A DNA stretch of 64,000 nt, from NCBI RefSeq assembly GCF_001435295.1, contig NZ_CM003594.1, positions 3,120,574 through 3,184,573 on the forward strand. Reading direction: 5' to 3'. The translations under genes and the position numbers were made by a program. The notes under the pieces are model-generated. The model did no database searches. It had not been told where the DNA came from and saw only the letters and a program-made list of their open reading frames with translations. Shown here in pieces: positions 56,307-64,000 of this stretch; position 1 is the stretch's first letter; each line of letters opens with the position of its first letter. The stretch comes from Psychrobacter sp. P11F6 (lineage in GTDB: Bacteria > Pseudomonadota > Gammaproteobacteria > Pseudomonadales > Moraxellaceae).

Positions 56307-57032
56307 TTAAAAAGGGCTTGGGCTTTCCCAATCCATCCACGCACCAAACGTAGGATGCTTGAGACGCAATTGCTGAGCATGGAGATTAAGCCTTGGCGCA
56401 ATCGCTAAAGCCGTGCCTTCTGCATAAATAGGATCGCCAATCATCACATGACCAACATGCACCATATGGACGCGCAGCTGATGACTACGACCCGTGACCG
56501 GCTTTAGCATTACGCGCGTGACTGTCTGACCGTTGCATTGCTCATGGCTGATGACTTCATATAAAGTTAAGGCATGCTTTGACCAGCTAGGATCGACGAT
56601 ATGGCGCGGTTTCGTCTCCGGCTCATAGCGCACTGGTACGGATATTTCACCCGTTGCGCCGGCACGCTCCCACTCTCCAAAGACGCGTGCCTGATATTTT
56701 TTTTGTGGCAGCCGTTCAATGAATTGCTTACTAATATGGGTTTGTGCTTCGGCATTCTTGGCAAAAATGAGCAGCCCTGAGGTATCCATATCCAGACGAT
56801 GAATCAGCTTGACTGCGGGATTGGCACGCTCAAGTCTCGCCAGCAAACTGACCTTGAGCGTTTTGCCATCGACACTCAACAGACCTACAGGCTTATCAAC
56901 CACCCAAATATCATCATCTTCGTAGACAGTAATCTGTTGCGCAAATGCTTGAAAAAACTCAAGCGGATAGGCGTTTTCTTGAGCATTGAGGGCGTTGACT
57001 TCTTCAGCAGTAAAAGGCATAAAAATAGGCAC
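56307..57032 (-). CDS. RluA-family pseudouridine synthase
   Basis: The 241-residue protein has the RluA-type catalytic motif HRLDMDTSGLLIFAK with the conserved Asp at about residue 101, preceded by VYEDDDIWVVDKPVGLLSV and followed by TGRSHQLRVHM. There is no N-terminal S4 domain, so it matches the short RluA class that modifies 23S and tRNA positions. The start could be Met1 or Met5; the ribosome site is weak. It is 53 bases upstream of the monooxygenase gene on the same strand and may be co-transcribed with it, an unexpected functional pairing. Confidence 0.92.
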   Translation of the reverse strand: MPIFMPFTAEEVNALNAQENAYPLEFFQAFAQQITVYEDDDIWVVDKPVGLLSVDGKTLKVSLLARLERANPAVKLIHRLDMDTSGLLIFAKNAEAQTHISKQFIERLPQKKYQARVFGEWERAGATGEISVPVRYEPETKPRHIVDPSWSKHALTLYEVISHEQCNGQTVTRVMLKPVTGRSHQLRVHMVHVGHVMIGDPIYAEGTALAIAPRLNLHAQQLRLKHPTFGAWMDWESPSPF

Positions 57033-57389
57033 TTATATAAATGGGCTTGAATGATTAATGAGCTTACATATGAAAGCTGTCTTAAGTGGTAGATATTAGA
57101 GTATAGATATAGTGTTATAAACCGCTTATTTTTGAGCAAAAGACACAGACAGGATTATCAAGTGACAGATAAAACCATGCCTGTGTCGTTATGTGTCGAT
57201 TTATTGTGCTAATCGTAATTGTTAAACAATTTAACCAGCCTGCATCTGTTAACCCTGAGCAAACATGTTAATATAATGGCACATTTTAACCACTTCTAAA
57301 CGCTTCTTTGGTCACTCATCATTCTATTATGCAACAAATATATTAGTTGATGGATGGCGATAGAAATAATAAAACAAGAGAGATAAATT
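57033..57389. other. Divergent region between the pseudouridine synthase gene and trxA
   Basis: The 357 bases contain a likely trxA promoter (57249-57277) and presumably the promoter of the opposite gene. No coding frame is seen. Confidence 0.5.
57249..57277 (+). promoter_or_regulatory. Predicted trxA promoter
   Basis: A perfect TATAAT at 57272-57277 follows TTAACC (57249-57254) at 17 bases. The leader to trxA would be about 105 bases. Confidence 0.5.
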
Positions 57390-57716
57390 ATGTCAGACCT
57401 TATTTTACATACTACCGATGCCGACTTTGACAAAGACGTATTGCAATCAGATGTGCCAGTATTGGTAGACTTCTGGGCAGCATGGTGTGGTCCTTGTAAA
57501 GCAATCGCCCCTATTTTAGAAGATCTAGCCACTGAGTACCAAGGCAAAGTTAAAATCGTCAAAGTTGATGTGGATAGCAACCCACAAGCAGCCAGCCGTT
57601 TTGGTATCCGTAATATCCCAACACTATTTGTCTTTAAAGATGGCGAAAAGGTTGACTCAGTGATGGGTCTACAGCCAAAAGCTGAATTGGCAAAAGTGTT
57701 AGACAAGCATCTCTAA
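57390..57716 (+). CDS. trxA: Thioredoxin 1
   Basis: Thioredoxin reduces protein disulphides in the cytoplasm. The 108-residue protein is the standard length with the active site WCGPC at Cys33 and Cys36, preceded by VLVDFWAAW and followed by the cis-proline block [17 protein letters not shown] precedes the start. It lies upstream of rho as in E. coli, though a terminator separates them. Both cysteines and the buried Asp are present, so it should be active. Confidence 0.97.
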   Translation: MSDLILHTTDADFDKDVLQSDVPVLVDFWAAWCGPCKAIAPILEDLATEYQGKVKIVKVDVDSNPQAASRFGIRNIPTLFVFKDGEKVDSVMGLQPKAELAKVLDKHL

Positions 57717-57769
57717 GTTGAGACTTGCTCGTTTTGCATCAGCATTCTAAAGAGACAGCAACACCGTCG

Positions 57770-57805
57770 AAAAAGCCATTATCTAACGTAGATAGTGGCT
57801 TTTTT
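57770..57805. terminator. Terminator of trxA
   Basis: AAAAGCCATTATCT and AGATAGTGGCTTTT enclose a five-base loop and run into a T tract. Confidence 0.92.
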
Positions 57806-58242
57806 GCTTGTTTTTTATGCAAAAAACTCAATTAGACGACTTTTTTGGCAAAATTTATTGACAATACTGTTGTGAAGACCGTATAGTCTGCTGACAACAG
57901 AAAACTAACGGTTTTCCTAACTGTCTTATCGCTATTCTCCTCGTGTTTATCAACAAAAACACAATCGTCGTTATAAACACCATTGCTGAACGAAATGACT
58001 AAACACAATTACTGATATTGAGTTTTTGACGCAGACTCTTATGTAGACTTCTTTATCCTTATTTCTTATTACCTTGCATAAACGATTGCAATTCGTATAT
58101 AAGCTGACACGTAATATCCAAACTACATAAATCCAGCTCTGTGCACGCACCCTCTATCACCATACTATCGTTGTTTTAATCACTGTCGTGACTTGTGCTG
58201 CTAATGGCATCTCTCATCTGATCAATTGCTAATGACCTATCT
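57806..58242 (+). other. rho promoter and long untranslated leader
   Basis: From the predicted promoter at 57858-57887 the rho transcript would carry a leader of about 350 bases with no credible reading frame. Long leaders in front of rho are known in other bacteria in connection with autogenous control. Confidence 0.55.
57858..57887 (+). promoter_or_regulatory. Predicted rho promoter
   Basis: TTGACA (57858-57863) and TATAGT (57882-57887) are separated by 18 bases, just downstream of the trxA terminator. Confidence 0.65.
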
Positions 58243-59511
58243 ATGAATCTTACTGAATTAAAGAAAAAATCAATCGCTGAGCTATTGGCTATCGCCAAAG
58301 AAATGGGTCTTGATAATATGGCGCGTAGCCGTAAACAAGACATCATCTTTGCTATCCTAAAAACCCATGCGCGGAACGGTGAAGCCATTTATGGTGACGG
58401 CGTACTTGAGGTTCTTCCGGATGGTTTTGGCTTTTTACGCTCATCAGAAGGCTCATACTTAGCCGGTCCTGATGACATTTATGTCAGCCCTAGCCAAATT
58501 CGTCGCTTTAGTCTCAAGACGGGTGATAGTATCGCTGGTACGATTCGTCCACCAAAAGATTCTGAACGTTATTTTGCGTTATTGAAAGTTGGCGAAATCA
58601 ACTTTGATACCCCAGATCGCTCACGTCATAAGCTTATCTTTGAAAACCTGACACCACTATTCCCAACTGAGCATTTAAAACTCGAGCTTGGTAATGGTAC
58701 CACTGAGGATCTGACGGGTCGTATCATCGATCTAATCGCGCCGATTGGTAAAGGTCAGCGTTCTATCATTGTTGCACCGCCGAAAGCGGGTAAAACGATG
58801 CTGCTACAGACCATTGCTCAGTCGATCACTCGTAATAACCCTGAATGCTACTTAATTGTCCTATTGATTGATGAGCGTCCAGAAGAAGTCACCGAAATGG
58901 TACGTACGGTACGCGGCGAAGTGGTTGCCTCTACCTTTGATGAGCCGCCACAGCGTCATGTACAAGTCGCTGAAATGGTTATCGAAAAAGCCAAACGTTT
59001 GGTCGAGCACAAACAAGACGTGGTTATTTTACTGGATTCAATTACTCGTTTGGCGCGTGCTTATAACACGGTTATTCCATCGTCAGGTAAAGTGTTAACC
59101 GGTGGTCTGGATGCCAATGCGTTAGAACGCCCAAAACGCTTCTTCGGTGCTGCTCGTAATGTTGAAGAAGGTGGTAGTTTGACCATTATTGCCAGTGCGC
59201 TTATCGATACGGGTAGTAAAATGGACAGCGTTATCTTTGAAGAGTTCAAAGGTACTGGTAACCAAGAGATTACGCTTGAGCGCGATCTGGCTGAAAAACG
59301 TGTCTTCCCTGCGATTAATATCAAAAAATCTGGTACACGCCGTGAAGAGCGTCTGCTTGATGAAGATAAACTGCGCAAGGTTTGGATTTTACGCAAGCTA
59401 TTACAGCCGATGGATGGTGTACAAGCCACTGAGTTCTTACTGGACCGCTTAAAAGAAGCGAAAACCAATGATGAATTCTTTGAGCAGATGAAGCGTAAAT
59501 CACAGAACTAA
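58243..59511 (+). CDS. rho: Transcription termination factor Rho
   Basis: Rho is the hexameric RNA helicase that ends transcription at rut sites. The 422-residue protein has an N-terminal helical domain ([15 protein letters not shown]), the RNA-binding cold-shock-like domain with [20 protein letters not shown] in part, Walker [11 protein letters not shown] near residues 178-187, Walker [14 protein letters not shown] and the Q/R-loop region. Length and motifs are normal, with no insertion domain. The long leader upstream suggests autogenous regulation. A strong terminator follows. Confidence 0.98.
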   Translation: MNLTELKKKSIAELLAIAKEMGLDNMARSRKQDIIFAILKTHARNGEAIYGDGVLEVLPDGFGFLRSSEGSYLAGPDDIYVSPSQIRRFSLKTGDSIAGTIRPPKDSERYFALLKVGEINFDTPDRSRHKLIFENLTPLFPTEHLKLELGNGTTEDLTGRIIDLIAPIGKGQRSIIVAPPKAGKTMLLQTIAQSITRNNPECYLIVLLIDERPEEVTEMVRTVRGEVVASTFDEPPQRHVQVAEMVIEKAKRLVEHKQDVVILLDSITRLARAYNTVIPSSGKVLTGGLDANALERPKRFFGAARNVEEGGSLTIIASALIDTGSKMDSVIFEEFKGTGNQEITLERDLAEKRVFPAINIKKSGTRREERLLDEDKLRKVWILRKLLQPMDGVQATEFLLDRLKEAKTNDEFFEQMKRKSQN

Positions 59512-59560
59512 TGATAGATCCGTGCTGCTTTCCCATACTCAATAGATAAGCCACTTAAGC

Positions 59561-59594
59561 AGAAAAGACCGCATTCGTGCGGTCTTTTCTTTTT
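59561..59594 (+). terminator. Terminator of rho
   Basis: AGAAAAGACCGCA and TGCGGTCTTTTCT enclose a four-base loop and are followed by TTTT. Confidence 0.92.
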
Positions 59595-59626
59595 GTATTC
59601 ATTTTTTATATATTCAGGCATGTCCT

Positions 59627-59821
59627 GAATTTAAGAATGGCAATAAAAATGAGAACAGACCTTAATACCTCACTATTAGACGCCAAAAGCACTATTTTTA
59701 AAAACAGTTAGCTTACTATCAATATAAATACAATAACCCTAAGCAAAACCCCTACCAACGATACAGTGGAGAAACATCCTTTACAGGCTATTTGCAAAGC
59801 TTAGCGCTTTTACTACGCCTA
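59627..59821. mobile_element. Degraded relative of the MITE-like element
   Basis: AGGCATGTCCTGAATTTAAG and the following AATGGCAATAAAAATGAGA match, with few changes, the inverted sequence of the right end of the element at 1441-1610. The interior has diverged. ACGCCTAG at 59814-59821 could be the other decayed end, giving a length near 195 bases. The left end is well supported; the right end is tentative. Confidence 0.5.
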
Positions 59822-59865
59822 GAAATTATTATATGGGTTAGTATAGGAGCCAGTATAGATATACT

Positions 59866-59894
59866 CTGCTATCACGTGTTGATAGCAGTATAAT
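59866..59894 (+). promoter_or_regulatory. Palindrome overlapping a -10-like box
   Basis: CTGCTATCA (59866-59874) and TGATAGCAG (59880-59888) form a perfect inverted repeat, followed directly by TATAAT (59889-59894). This could be an operator within the promoter of the lipoprotein gene 200 bases downstream. No good -35 box is seen. Confidence 0.4.
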
Positions 59895-60091
59895 TTTCGA
59901 GATATTTAACATCCTTGATGTAATCCTTACTAATGCAGACCTTTGTATGTCTTGCGGTAGCACAATAGATTATTCTAAGATACTTGCCCAAATATTTTAA
60001 TACAACCTACTATCGGTATTAAAATTAGTGGTAATAAAAATATCGTATTTTGAGTTTGATAAACTAACTTGATAACCTAACAGGTGATACT

Positions 60092-60331
60092 ATGAAATTT
60101 GCTAAAACTATCGCAATGACTGCTCTTACTAGCTCTGCCCTTATCATGGGTGGCTGTGCAACTAACGGATACAATAGTGGCTTGAGCAATACCGCTAAAG
60201 GTGCTGCTGCCGGCGCTGCTGCTGGTGCACTTATTAGAAGTGGCGGCGATAGCAAAGACATCGCTCGTGGCGCACTTGGTGGTGCTGCAGTAGGTGGCGC
60301 TGGTGCTTACATTCTTAACAACAGCAGATAA
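60092..60331 (+). CDS. Small glycine-zipper lipoprotein, 79 aa
   Basis: The protein starts with a lipoprotein signal peptide and lipobox MGGC at about residues 19-22. The mature part has Gly/Ala-rich repeats (KGAAAGAAAGAL, then GALGGAAVGGAGAYI) with the spacing of glycine-zipper domains, which pack in or on membranes. It belongs to the broad YMGG/glycine-zipper lipoprotein group, often stress-linked outer-membrane proteins. AGGTGAT precedes the start. A terminator follows, so it is a single-gene unit. Lnt, encoded in this window, would complete its acylation. Confidence 0.85.
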   Translation: MKFAKTIAMTALTSSALIMGGCATNGYNSGLSNTAKGAAAGAAAGALIRSGGDSKDIARGALGGAAVGGAGAYILNNSR

Positions 60332-60428
60332 TCGCTAAATGATTATTTGGTGCTATCAAGACCGTTTTTAAGCATTTTAACTGTGTGTATTTTAAATCTA
60401 TTGAATATGGCTAAAACGCTCTAAAATA

Positions 60429-60463
60429 CAAAAAGCCTGCAATCGATATTGCGGGCTTTTTTG
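60429..60463. terminator. Terminator between the lipoprotein and metallopeptidase genes
   Basis: AAAAGCCTGCAAT and ATTGCGGGCTTTT (one G-T pair) form a stem with T tracts on both strands. Confidence 0.9.
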
Positions 60464-60515
60464 TTTCTAACTCATGAGTTGAAAGTAAATCCGCTTATCA
60501 TGATATCCAGTACAC

Positions 60516-61406
60516 TTATAGCGCCCCGCTAAAAGTATCACAAGACTGCACGTTGCCACTTTCCAAACCACGAGTGAACCACTGAACACGCTGCTGACTG
60601 GTGCCATGAGTGAAATTATCAGGTACGACTGCTCCACCGCTAGCACGCGCTAAACGATCATCACCAATTTGACCAGCGGCATTGATAGCCTCATCAATAT
60701 CACCTGCCTCCAAAAACTGTACACGCTCTTGGTTGCGTTGTGCCCAAACCCCAGCAAAACAATCAGCTTGCAGTTCTTGTAGTACTGATAGCTTATTGGC
60801 TTGTGCACGAGTGACTTGACGGCTGGCTTCATTAACTTGCTGGCTAATGCCTAACAAAGTCTGTACGTGGTGACCAACTTCATGCGCAATAACATAAGCT
60901 TGCGCAAAATCACCCGCTTTACCTTGATTATCTTGGTCGCCAGAGCCTTGCTTATCACCCGTTATACCGAGATTTTGGCGCATTTCTACAAAGAAAGATT
61001 TGTCTAAATAGACAGTCTGATCGCCTGGGCAATAAAACGGGCCCGTCGCGGAGCTAGCACTGCCGCAGGCTGAGCTAACTTGACCATTGAAGAGAATCAA
61101 TGATGGCTCCTGATAGGTGCTGCCTGCTTCTTTAAATATCTGATGCCAAACTTCTTCAGTATCAGCCAATACTACTTTGACAAACTGCGTATCTCGATCG
61201 TTACTTGTCGCAGGTTCGGTAGCGGCACTGCTATTGCCACCGCCTGCTACTACTTGACCCGTCTGTAAAGCGGTCATTGGATTTACCCCAAATACTAGCC
61301 ATAAAATGCCAGCAATAATAATACCACCGATACCACCGCCTATCATTTTGCCGCCACCACTGCTGGTGCGCACATTGGAACTGCCGCGTCTACCTTGCCA
61401 TTTCAT
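60516..61406 (-). CDS. Neutral zinc metallopeptidase (YpfJ-type)
   Basis: The family has a single N-terminal membrane anchor and a periplasmic zinc protease-like domain. I start at 61406 (296 residues): TGAGGAA lies just upstream, whereas the longer frame would use the TTG that is part of this site. The N-terminus is KWQGRRGSSNVR, followed by a Gly/Ile-rich helix at about residues 25-45. The zinc motif HEVGHHVQ lies at about 172-179, preceded by FAQAYVIA and followed by LQADCFAGVWA, whose Glu/Asp side chains may supply the third ligand. Function in the cell is unknown. It faces the lipoprotein gene across a terminator. Confidence 0.92.
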   Translation of the reverse strand: MKWQGRRGSSNVRTSSGGGKMIGGGIGGIIIAGILWLVFGVNPMTALQTGQVVAGGGNSSAATEPATSNDRDTQFVKVVLADTEEVWHQIFKEAGSTYQEPSLILFNGQVSSACGSASSATGPFYCPGDQTVYLDKSFFVEMRQNLGITGDKQGSGDQDNQGKAGDFAQAYVIAHEVGHHVQTLLGISQQVNEASRQVTRAQANKLSVLQELQADCFAGVWAQRNQERVQFLEAGDIDEAINAAGQIGDDRLARASGGAVVPDNFTHGTSQQRVQWFTRGLESGNVQSCDTFSGAL

Positions 61407-61776
61407 TGTTTCATTCCTCAAATATACGATATATATTGCTACTCGTATTGATGATTTTTTATATAGTGTAATTTTGACTCAATTCTTTATTTTTTGATCA
61501 AATCCGATTTCTGATACGTAAGTAGTGACAAAGTATTTTTGATAAACGCTACTTTACTAGGCTCTTGATATTGCACTAATCAAGACATTTAATGACTATT
61601 AAACCCCTAATAGATACAATAGATGTTTAAAAAGCATAGTAGAAATCAAGACATCGAAAAAGTCATCAAAATAGGTTGATGTCATTGATTATACGTCTAT
61701 TAATTTGGCTCGTTGTATTAAAAATTATAACGAATAAGTGATGTAAAACACTATTTACAATTTTATTGTTACTTAA

Positions 61777-61804
61777 TTGTACAGCCTATTTCTATTTATA
61801 TAGA
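61777..61804 (+). promoter_or_regulatory. Predicted promoter of the acidic lipoprotein gene
   Basis: TTGTAC (61777-61782) and TATAGA (61799-61804) are 16 bases apart in an AT-rich context. Transcription would begin near 61811. Confidence 0.45.
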
Positions 61805-61820
61805 AATCCTATAGAATGCG

Positions 61821-61886
61821 TGAAAGCTGAGTAGCTGTAACTAAGACTAGTTGAATTCTGAGAAATCTCAGCTTTCAACCTTTTTT
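61821..61886 (+). promoter_or_regulatory. Leader with mutually exclusive hairpins (possible attenuator or short RNA)
   Basis: TGAAAGCTGAG (61821-61831) pairs perfectly with CTCAGCTTTCA (61867-61877), and TTTTTT follows three bases later. Alternatively CTGAG (61858-61862) pairs with CTCAG (61867-61871), using part of the same arm. The arrangement resembles a terminator with a competing structure. Confidence 0.5.
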
Positions 61887-61924
61887 GCTGCTACTGATCA
61901 TTTCATTTTCCCGGAGAAAACCTT

Positions 61925-62281
61925 ATGAACTTAAAATTACTTGCTCTAGCTGGTATCATGACTGCAACTATGGGCCTTACTGCCTGTGACAGCAACAAAG
62001 AAAACGCTGCTGAAGATTTATCTGACGCACAAGAAGAAGTGCAAGATGCATCAGAAGAGCTAAACGAAGCTGCTGCTGAAGGCGAAGTAACTGCTGATGC
62101 TGACGCTGCTGTTGCTGAAGCTGAAGCTGACATCGCTGATGCTCAAGTTGCTACTGCTACTGACGAAATCGATGCTGAAGTACCTGTAGACGGTACTACT
62201 ACTAGCGTTGACGTAGCTAGCGAAACTCCAGCTGTAGACGCAGCTGACGAAGTTGTAGTTATTGAAGAACCAGCTCAGTAA
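61925..62281 (+). CDS. Small acidic lipoprotein, 118 aa
   Basis: The protein has a lipoprotein signal with lipobox LTAC (Cys21) followed by DSNKEN; the Asp after Cys would, by the E. coli rule, favour retention in the inner membrane, although this rule may not hold here. The mature part is almost entirely Ala, Glu, Asp and Val, with a helical heptad-like stretch (EDLSDAQEEVQDASEELNEAA) and a Thr/Val-rich end. Its net charge is strongly negative. No family is recognised. GGAGAAA precedes the start. The codons are regular and GCT/GAA-rich, which suggests high expression. Confidence 0.8.
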   Translation: MNLKLLALAGIMTATMGLTACDSNKENAAEDLSDAQEEVQDASEELNEAAAEGEVTADADAAVAEAEADIADAQVATATDEIDAEVPVDGTTTSVDVASETPAVDAADEVVVIEEPAQ

Positions 62282-62313
62282 TTTTATCGTTTATATGATA
62301 GAAATACTGTAGT

Positions 62314-62346
62314 AAAAAAAAGAGAGCCTAAGCTCTCTTTTTTTGT
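62314..62346 (+). terminator. Terminator of the acidic lipoprotein gene
   Basis: AAAAAAAAGAGAGC and GCTCTCTTTTTTT form a strong stem with a short loop and T tract. Confidence 0.92.
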
Positions 62347-62515
62347 GCGTGTCATTTGCCATCGTTCATGGTTATTCATAGCTAAATATGATATTTAATG
62401 TCTCTGATCAAATGTAGATCCACCATCTCACATTAATAATAAAGCGCAACTTTAACAACCATCATGAAGTCATGATATATTTATATGTTCAGTTTTATAC
62501 GATTGACAGTTACTG

Positions 62516-62815
62516 CTACTCGTCAAAGAGACGCTCATCAACTTGTTGACGGAATTTTTGCCCTGTTTTGAAAGTCACCACGCGGCGTGCTGATACAGCG
62601 ACTGGCTCCCCTGTCTTAGGGTTGCGACCTGGACGGCTATTTTTATCTTTAAGCTCGAAGTTGCCAAAGCCTGAAAGCTTGACCTCTTTGCCATCAATTA
62701 AACTCTCTGACAATTCATCAAAGAAATTCTCTACCAAACAGCGGCCTTCTTGGCGTGTTAGGTCAAGATGACTCATCAAATGCTCAATCATGTCAGATTT
62801 GGTTAAGGTGCTCAC
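62516..62815 (-). CDS. ihfA: Integration host factor subunit alpha
   Basis: IHF alpha pairs with IHF beta to bend DNA. The 99-residue protein has the HU/IHF signature [21 protein letters not shown] with the conserved intercalating Pro in the beta arm (RNPKTGE). The start is GTG, supported by AGGAG at seven bases. It follows pheT as in many gammaproteobacteria, but 247 bases apart; a hairpin with arms TAGCCTC and GAGGCTA (63011-63033) lies between them without a T tract. Length is normal. Confidence 0.97.
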   Translation of the reverse strand: MSTLTKSDMIEHLMSHLDLTRQEGRCLVENFFDELSESLIDGKEVKLSGFGNFELKDKNSRPGRNPKTGEPVAVSARRVVTFKTGQKFRQQVDERLFDE

Positions 62816-63062
62816 AGTACGACTCCTATGCTATGTCGTGATGTCGAATATCATGGTTTAGCGGTATGAGGGTTAATGCTAGCTATTATAAAGGTTTTCT
62901 AACCTCTTTTTAACAAAGACTGCTTTAAAATCCTTTATTAATAACCACTTAACTATTTTTATGAAAAAAAATTTTATAAAATCATAATTCTTATAAATAG
63001 CAATGCCCTATAGCCTCTTGAAGAGTGAGGCTACAGAGCATGTCTATGATAAGAGTTATATG

Positions 63063-64000
63063 TTAGCTGTCACGCAACTTTGCAGCATGTTGCTCAGTTA
63101 GTGCTTGCACCACTTTGTCAGTCGCGGTTTTAATGGCGTCATCAGATAGCGTTTGTGCATTGTCTTGCCATATTAGCGCAAAAGCTAATGAGCGCTGACC
63201 AGCTGGCACGTTGTCGCCTTGATACACATCAAACAACCACAGATCAGCCAATAGCTCACCAGCTGCCGCGCGTATCGTCGACTCTAATGTCTGTAAGCTG
63301 ATCTCGCTGTCTACTAAAATGGCAATATCACGGCGTACTTGTGGAAATTTGCTTGGGGTGGTGATGGTATGCTGCTCACGGGCAAGGGTCAGTAATGGCG
63401 CAAGTGATAATTGAGCAACCCACGTAGCCGGCAAATCTAACTGCTTAGCCGTGTTAGGATGCAATTGACCCAACCAACCAATATATTCATCATCAATATA
63501 GAGCTTAGCACTTTGACCTGGATGCAAGAAAGCAAGCTCACTGCGCTCATAGCGAATACGGGCGCTATCCATTTGTGCAGGTAATAACTGCTCAATATCA
63601 TGCTTAAGATCATAAAAGTCTAACGCACGGTTTTGATACGCTTGCTCGTCCCAGACATCGCCAACTGCTACTAACGCAATACTTGGTGTCTGCACCAACT
63701 CACTAATACTTTGACCAACAAAGCTAAGCCCTGTTTCAAAGAAACGCACGCGCGGCTGCTGACGATTGAGATTGTACTGCACGCAAGGTAATAAGCTTGA
63801 TAACAAAGTACGGCGCATCACGGCTAAGTCACTAGAGATAGGATTGGCCAGTGCCAACACTTCTCCTAGAGCTTTATCATCAAGCAAGGCTTCTATTTTT
63901 GCGTCACTAAAGCTAAAGCTAATGGCTTCCATATAGCCATTATCGACCAGCGCGAGCTTCATCTCGTGTGTCAAGTCTGCGGTATCGTCATAATCCATGC
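63063..64000 (-). CDS. pheT: Phenylalanyl-tRNA synthetase beta subunit, 3' part
   Basis: The frame runs off the right edge of the window; the visible part is the C-terminal 312 or so of about 790 residues. It includes the catalytic-like B6/B7 region (EAISFSFSDAKIEALL, LANPISSDLAVMRRTLLSSLL) and the C-terminal ferredoxin-fold anticodon-binding domain (SKFPQVRRDIAILVD, QTLESTIRAAAGELL, LWLFDVYQGDNVP). The beta subunit works with PheS to charge tRNA-Phe. ihfA lies downstream on the same strand, the usual gammaproteobacterial order. Confidence 0.96.
   Translation of the reverse strand, partial: MDYDDTADLTHEMKLALVDNGYMEAISFSFSDAKIEALLDDKALGEVLALANPISSDLAVMRRTLLSSLLPCVQYNLNRQQPRVRFFETGLSFVGQSISELVQTPSIALVAVGDVWDEQAYQNRALDFYDLKHDIEQLLPAQMDSARIRYERSELAFLHPGQSAKLYIDDEYIGWLGQLHPNTAKQLDLPATWVAQLSLAPLLTLAREQHTITTPSKFPQVRRDIAILVDSEISLQTLESTIRAAAGELLADLWLFDVYQGDNVPAGQRSLAFALIWQDNAQTLSDDAIKTATDKVVQALTEQHAAKLRDS

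Larger units (their letters stand above)
59595..60091. other. Non-coding region with MITE remnant and palindrome
   Basis: Between the rho terminator and the glycine-zipper lipoprotein lie about 500 bases without a coding frame. They contain a decayed MITE-like sequence (59627-59821) and a perfect 9-bp palindrome next to a -10-like box (59866-59894). Confidence 0.6.
61407..61924. other. AT-rich divergent region with structured leader
   Basis: These 518 bases are strongly AT-rich and hold no credible reading frame. Near the right end are a predicted promoter (61777-61804) and a leader with two alternative hairpins (61821-61886) in front of the acidic lipoprotein gene. Confidence 0.6.

Noticed and set aside
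63011-63033. Hairpin between pheT and ihfA as a terminator
   Set aside because: The stem is only 7 bp and no T tract follows on the minus strand, so pheT and ihfA may well be co-transcribed.

Overview
The window looks like a chromosomal segment from a gammaproteobacterium of the Moraxellaceae, most probably Psychrobacter. The reasons are a moderate-to-low GC housekeeping background, a 16S-Ile-Ala-23S-5S rRNA operon, the local orders trxA/rho and pheT/ihfA, and Moraxellaceae-style proteins (DUF2339, DUF4105, a VC_2705-type symporter, alanine-rich acidic envelope proteins). The genus is an inference from content; no database was searched. Most of the window is ordinary core genome. No prophage, CRISPR array or complete insertion sequence was seen.

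Layout. 1-2.2 kb: 3' part of a sodium:solute symporter, a terminator, a 170-bp MITE-like element and a small membrane protein. 2.3-7.2 kb, minus strand: rhomboid protease, 5'-nucleotidase, and a complete TRAP transporter (DctP lipoprotein, DctQ, DctM) in one operon. 7.6-13.4 kb, minus strand: a complete rRNA operon with two promoters, flanking RNase III-type processing stems and a terminator. 13.5-24 kb: UDG-like protein, upp, ydfG-like SDR, an unknown protein with faint ADP-ribosyltransferase resemblance, an alpha/beta hydrolase, DUF1653, a GNAT gene broken by one stop codon, tyrS, anmK, fabF and a coiled-coil protein. 24-31.5 kb, minus strand: aminopeptidase P and a POT peptide transporter (a peptide-use pair), an acidic membrane protein, lnt and corC. 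31.7-40.7 kb: DUF4105, YcgN-type cysteine-cluster protein, dienelactone hydrolase, SDR, membrane proteins including a 1020-residue DUF2339 protein, and the GTPase gene ylqF.

40.7-45.1 kb is the most unusual part. An AT-rich gene for a 459-residue protein with paired-cysteine clusters lies between intact ylqF and a scar made of a truncated mutY 5' end fused to a truncated ylqF 3' end. A haem-binding-like secreted protein and then intact mutY follow. This order is what a tandem duplication, or homology-assisted capture of foreign DNA between ylqF and mutY, would leave. The mutY fragment differs from the resident mutY mainly at synonymous sites, which argues for a donor from a related strain or species.

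45-64 kb: tesB, rapA, a sensor kinase with a double-receiver response regulator, a D-2-hydroxyacid dehydrogenase, a Baeyer-Villiger-type monooxygenase behind an RluA-type pseudouridine synthase, trxA, rho with a long leader, a degraded MITE relative, a glycine-zipper lipoprotein, a zinc metallopeptidase, an acidic lipoprotein behind a leader with alternative hairpins, ihfA, and the 3' part of pheT at the window edge.

Functional themes: import of organic acids (symporter, TRAP), peptide import and breakdown (POT, aminopeptidase P), envelope and lipoprotein maturation (lnt, anmK, small lipoproteins), translation and RNA metabolism (rrn, tyrS, pheT, ylqF, rluA-type), DNA repair and transcription (mutY, UDG-like, rapA, rho, ihfA). 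Protein family calls rest on motifs read by eye; regulatory calls are predictions.
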